Shown here one piece after another: positions 61,119 through 64,000 of a stretch of 64,000 nucleotides of DNA; position 1 is the stretch's first letter, and the number at the start of each line of letters is the position of its first letter. The position numbers and the translations under genes are program-made. The DNA lies in the NCBI RefSeq assembly GCF_021130785.1, contig NC_060207.1:106973501-107037500 (forward strand), read 5' to 3'. This DNA is from Homalodisca vitripennis (Eukaryota > Arthropoda > Insecta > Hemiptera > Cicadellidae). A model generated the notes under the pieces. That model ran no database searches and had not been told where the DNA came from. It saw only the letters and a program-made list of their open reading frames with translations.

Positions 61119-61806
61119 TAACACAATATTGTTAAATACATGGACAGTAAACATGATGATGTTGTGTAAGTTAAAGTAAATTTCTTCTTAAAATTATAAG
61201 TGTTCGGGGAAAAGTATATTATTTATTTTTATATTTATTGTTTTATTTTCACAGAAACAACTATGTCACTGAAAGAGCTTATTAAAACGGGAAGCACTTT
61301 TCCAAAAATAATGTAAATAATGTATACTCATAACAAAACATGCCCGGAAATAACTACTAGCACAAAGGCTCAGTTGTGTCCTCTGCACTCACCATAACAT
61401 TACGAAGTCCTATTGGCGTTTGCCACAATTAATGTAAACTCTTGATACAGTACCTAATGAGAGTGAATGTAGGCAAAGCATGTAATGGCTAGGAAAAGAT
61501 GTTGGAGGACTTACATTACAAAATAAGCTCTTAAAAATATACAACCCGCCTTGAATTGTACTGTTGCATTTGGGGGTTTTTGTTTTTAATGTTAAACTTA
61601 TCCAACCATTAGCCACGCCTCTATTCACTTGATTACTCTATTCACTTGATTAGTTCTCGATGAGACAAAAACCTGGCATGAATCGTATCTTTTGCAATTC
61701 CAGTTGTATTGCAATGAGAGTTATATTAATCTCTAAAGAGTTCCCTGAGAATATGTACACAAATTTTTTTTAAATACATTAAATCTGTTATTGTAATTTT
61801 TTACAG
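61115..61806. other. NDUFB9 intron 1, last part
   Basis: No element recognised. A short tandem copy of TCTATTCACTTGATTA occurs at about 61619-61650. The intron ends in TTTTTTACAG at 61806. Confidence 0.4.
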
Positions 61807-61949
61807 TGCTGATTTTCGCATACAAGCAGTGTTGTGCAGAGCAAAATTCGATGAAATTGTTAACTGCAAGGACCCAGTGAAGGCCAATTCAATGTTAGAA
61901 GCAACTGAAAAGGACCTCTTTCAGAATACTCATTGGCAACCTAGGAAGT
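61807..61949 (+). CDS. NDUFB9: NDUFB9 exon 2
   Basis: Opens after TTTTTTACAG and closes before GTAAGT, both strong sites. The first base completes the Arg codon of exon 1. The exon then reads ADFRIQAVLCRAKFDEIVNC and KDPVKANSMLEATEKDLFQN, ending THWQPRK. This is the second and third helix region of the LYR domain (the RaRFDE-type phrase followed by an A..LL...E..LF helix) and the start of the loop before the C-terminal half. All three parts keep the family order and spacing, with no stops or indels. Confidence 0.92.
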
Positions 61950-62133
61950 GTAAGTTCTTTATTTTCATAGTTTACAAAAATACAGATTAGTTGATTTTTA
62001 CAGTAAAATTAACAGTTTATTTTAAAAGATCATGTAACTTAAAGTGAATAAAGGTTATAGTATTTTCTTTTATTTGCGAATATGGCTAGGATTACAAATA
62101 CGCTTATGTACATGTATAGAGGCTCCTCACAAA

Positions 62134-62192
<59 letters not shown>

Positions 62193-63737
62193 TTAGGCTA
62201 ATCATTCTGCAAACATTAATATTTGATATTGAGGTCTTTTCCATGAGAACTTTGATATGTAGAAGTGAAAACATTAGATATTCTCATCACAAGATCCTCA
62301 GAAACAATATACTGCTAAAAAGTATGTGCTTATTTGTAATGTATTACTCAAGAAAAACATTTAAAAGTGTGAATATGTAAATAAACTACTTTTATTATTG
62401 TTGCAAAGTATGAACAGAAAGAGTCCTGTTCATTGGAAACAAAATTATCCAAATATATCTTTTGTTATAATTGACATAAGACAGTGTGTCCCCACTGGAC
62501 GAACATTCTCAGTGAACATTTTATTGTTTGCTGATGAAAGTTTGGTGTTCAATAAGTGTGGATCCTTCAATATTCATGGGGGTAGTGTGCCACCATTTGT
62601 GTCCGACCAAAATGTTCACCCTATGAGCGAACTTTTGTTGAGATTGGTAAAGAAGCTTTATATCACAGTCATTACAATCTATGTTTGGTGAGATTTTGTT
62701 TTTAGTGAAATTTTGTGTTTGTTCACCATTTTGTAATAGTAACTGTGAATAAGAACAGTTGTTGGGCAATGGAAAACTCTTCTTTTAATTATTAAGTTAT
62801 ATGGACATCATCGTTTGCTATGGAATCAATTAGGAGAAAGTTATAAAATGAAAAATAGACCTAACAATTTAAAAATAGTGGCTATAAAAACTGGTACATT
62901 CATTAATTCAGAGAAGAAAATGTACAGACTATTAGCACATTACAGACAAGAGAAAAAAATTTTAAGACAAATGCCATGAATGGAAATGGATACAAAGAAA
63001 ATATCTGTGGGATTTAAAGTATTTTGCATTTAACGCTATTTATGACATATTTTCAGCAGAAACATTAGTCAAGCAAGTTAAAACCGACACTCACCAGCAT
63101 TCATTTTCACTGAAATTGTTTATGTTCGTTATGATTCTTTAATGTTGATGTGACCAAACCAGTTATTAAAACACCAAATATCTGGTTTCTGGAGGCATTT
63201 GTTATAAACATTAGAAAATACTGATGGAAATTAAGTTTGCAAACCTGTAGTAGTGTCCTGTATTAATTACTCGTGTCTATAGACCTATTAAGGATGGCCA
63301 AAATGTAATAATAGACTATGAAAAGCAATTTCAAAAATACTATATTAAATATCATCAAAATCTTCCAGTTCATTGCTTAATTATGGCCTAGCTTTGGAGA
63401 GCCATCTTTCGTCTACGGATATTATTCCAAAACTACTAATAATTAGAAGTAGTCAGAATAGACAAGTTGAAAGGGCGGAGCTTTCTCGAGATTGGTTGAA
63501 GCTTAACCAACCACTGACGTTATGATCAATATGGCTTCTTTATCACCATTTGCCAGTTTTTAGACAATTTCACACTATCTTCTTTGTTGAACTTATTTTT
63601 GTTTTTTATTATTTTTAAAGTTGTTCTTATTACCCTGGAATTTTTTGCAAGATCATTTGTTTTGTCCACAACACGTCACACCATGAAGGTATTCTTTAAC
63701 CATGAATGGTTCTACTAATAAATATTGTGTTTTATAG
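61950..63737. other. NDUFB9: NDUFB9 intron 2
   Basis: Contains an (AT)n run (62137-62190) and a possible transposase fragment (62398-62691). Otherwise nothing recognised. Confidence 0.6.
62398..62691 (+). pseudogene. possible DDE transposase fragment in intron 2
   Basis: Open frame of 97 codons. Its middle part, LLFADESLVFNKCGSFNIHG followed by FVSDQNVHPM, looks like the second catalytic Asp block (F.DEA.F...G..N.HN...W..ENPH) of insect DDE elements related to mariner. Upstream, MNRKSPVHWKQNYPNISFV is less clear. There is no inverted-repeat pair or target duplication that I can place. It lies in the sense orientation of NDUFB9, between its last two exons. Confidence 0.35.
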
Positions 63738-63931
63738 GGCCCAAATCTGTGGGTGGTGTAGCATATGACAGAGAGGTCAAACCACCAGACTGGGTGTTGG
63801 ACTATTGGCATCCGCTAGAGAAAGCTCAGTATCCTGAATATTTTGCCCGTCGAGAACAGAGGAAGAAAGAGTATGTGGAGTGGTGGGAGAAGACTTACGG
63901 CAAGCCTACGAAAGAGGACCACCATCATTGA
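63738..63931 (+). CDS. NDUFB9: NDUFB9 exon 3 (C-terminus)
   Basis: Opens after TTTTATAG. The first two bases complete a Trp codon with exon 2. It reads PKSVGGVAYDREVKPPDW, YWHPLEKAQYPEYFARR, EQRKKEYVEWWEKTYGKPTK and ends EDHHH before TGA at 63929-63931. The PP.W.LD.WHP.EKA.YP.YF.RRE stretch is the most conserved part of the family and fixes the identification. Insect members end at about this point, whereas mammalian ones carry a longer tail. 63932-64000 is 3' untranslated, and no poly(A) signal appears before the window ends. Confidence 0.95.
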
Positions 63932-64000
63932 CATAGTGATACTTGTTAGTCATAGTGCAGGCTTGTACCCTAACGGTTAATTTAAAATTGGCTCTGTCAG

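Larger units (their letters stand above)
51469..63931 (+). other. NDUFB9: NDUFB9 gene extent (3 coding exons, 2 introns)
   Basis: Coding exons 51469-51569, 61807-61949 and 63738-63931 join to 145 codons. Intron 1 (51570-61806, 10,237 bases) interrupts an Arg codon after its second base. Intron 2 (61950-63737, 1,788 bases) interrupts a Trp codon after its first base. Both introns begin GTAAGT and end in AG. The product length is normal for insect NDUFB9. The 5' untranslated exon is not placed, and the 3' untranslated region starts at 63932 and runs past the window. Confidence 0.9.

Overview
This window is AT-rich animal nuclear DNA and almost certainly comes from an insect. The evidence is spliced coding exons with GT/AG borders, arthropod-type TCAGTT initiators, AATAAA signals, and many degraded insect-type transposons (hAT, piggyBac, Gypsy, Jockey/CR1-like LINEs, a 5S-derived SINE). 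A hemipteran is my best guess from repeat style, but this is an inference. There are no operons, no rRNA or tRNA genes that I can see, and no CRISPR.

The one gene named with confidence is NDUFB9 (fly ND-B22), an accessory LYR-family subunit of mitochondrial complex I. It lies on the + strand in three coding exons (51469-51569, 61807-61949, 63738-63931) that splice in phase to a 145-residue protein ending at a TGA close to the window end. Its first intron is 10.2 kb long and is a dump of nested transposons.

Left part (1-36.5 kb): a decayed piggyBac transposase (1-721), a duplicated 0.12-kb segment, then what I read as a minus-strand gene of unknown product. Two short exons at 4280-4204 and 4055-3971 join in phase. 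A possible first coding exon is at 20090-19926. Three separate initiator-bearing start regions (36467, 20217 and 15438) all point leftward. A plus-strand terminal exon (5548-6044) encodes a lysine/arginine-rich protein of unknown function and has a poly(A) signal. A highly uniform 38-bp satellite fills 20613-22268.

Middle part (36.5-51 kb): mostly repeats. These are a rotted Gypsy-like LTR element (about 41.5 to 39.65 kb, minus), a LINE relic (44.29-43.8 kb, minus), an 817-bp hAT remnant with perfect 8-bp target duplications (45504-46320), a 5S-rRNA-derived SINE (about 46.6-46.85 kb) and an 848-bp piggyBac-type element (47513-48360).

Right part (51-64 kb): NDUFB9. Intron 1 holds a three-level nest of transposons (51966-55028, containing 52215-54112, containing 52285-53035). 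A second partial copy of the middle element just downstream preserves the unoccupied site. Next comes a 3-kb hAT that was itself hit by a LINE (FADD reverse-transcriptase fragment, 294 codons). Three copies of a GC-rich hairpin repeat are scattered through the same intron. Intron 2 carries a fragment that looks like a DDE transposase.

Most of the remaining sequence shows nothing I can support as a gene. Coordinates of decayed repeats are approximate.
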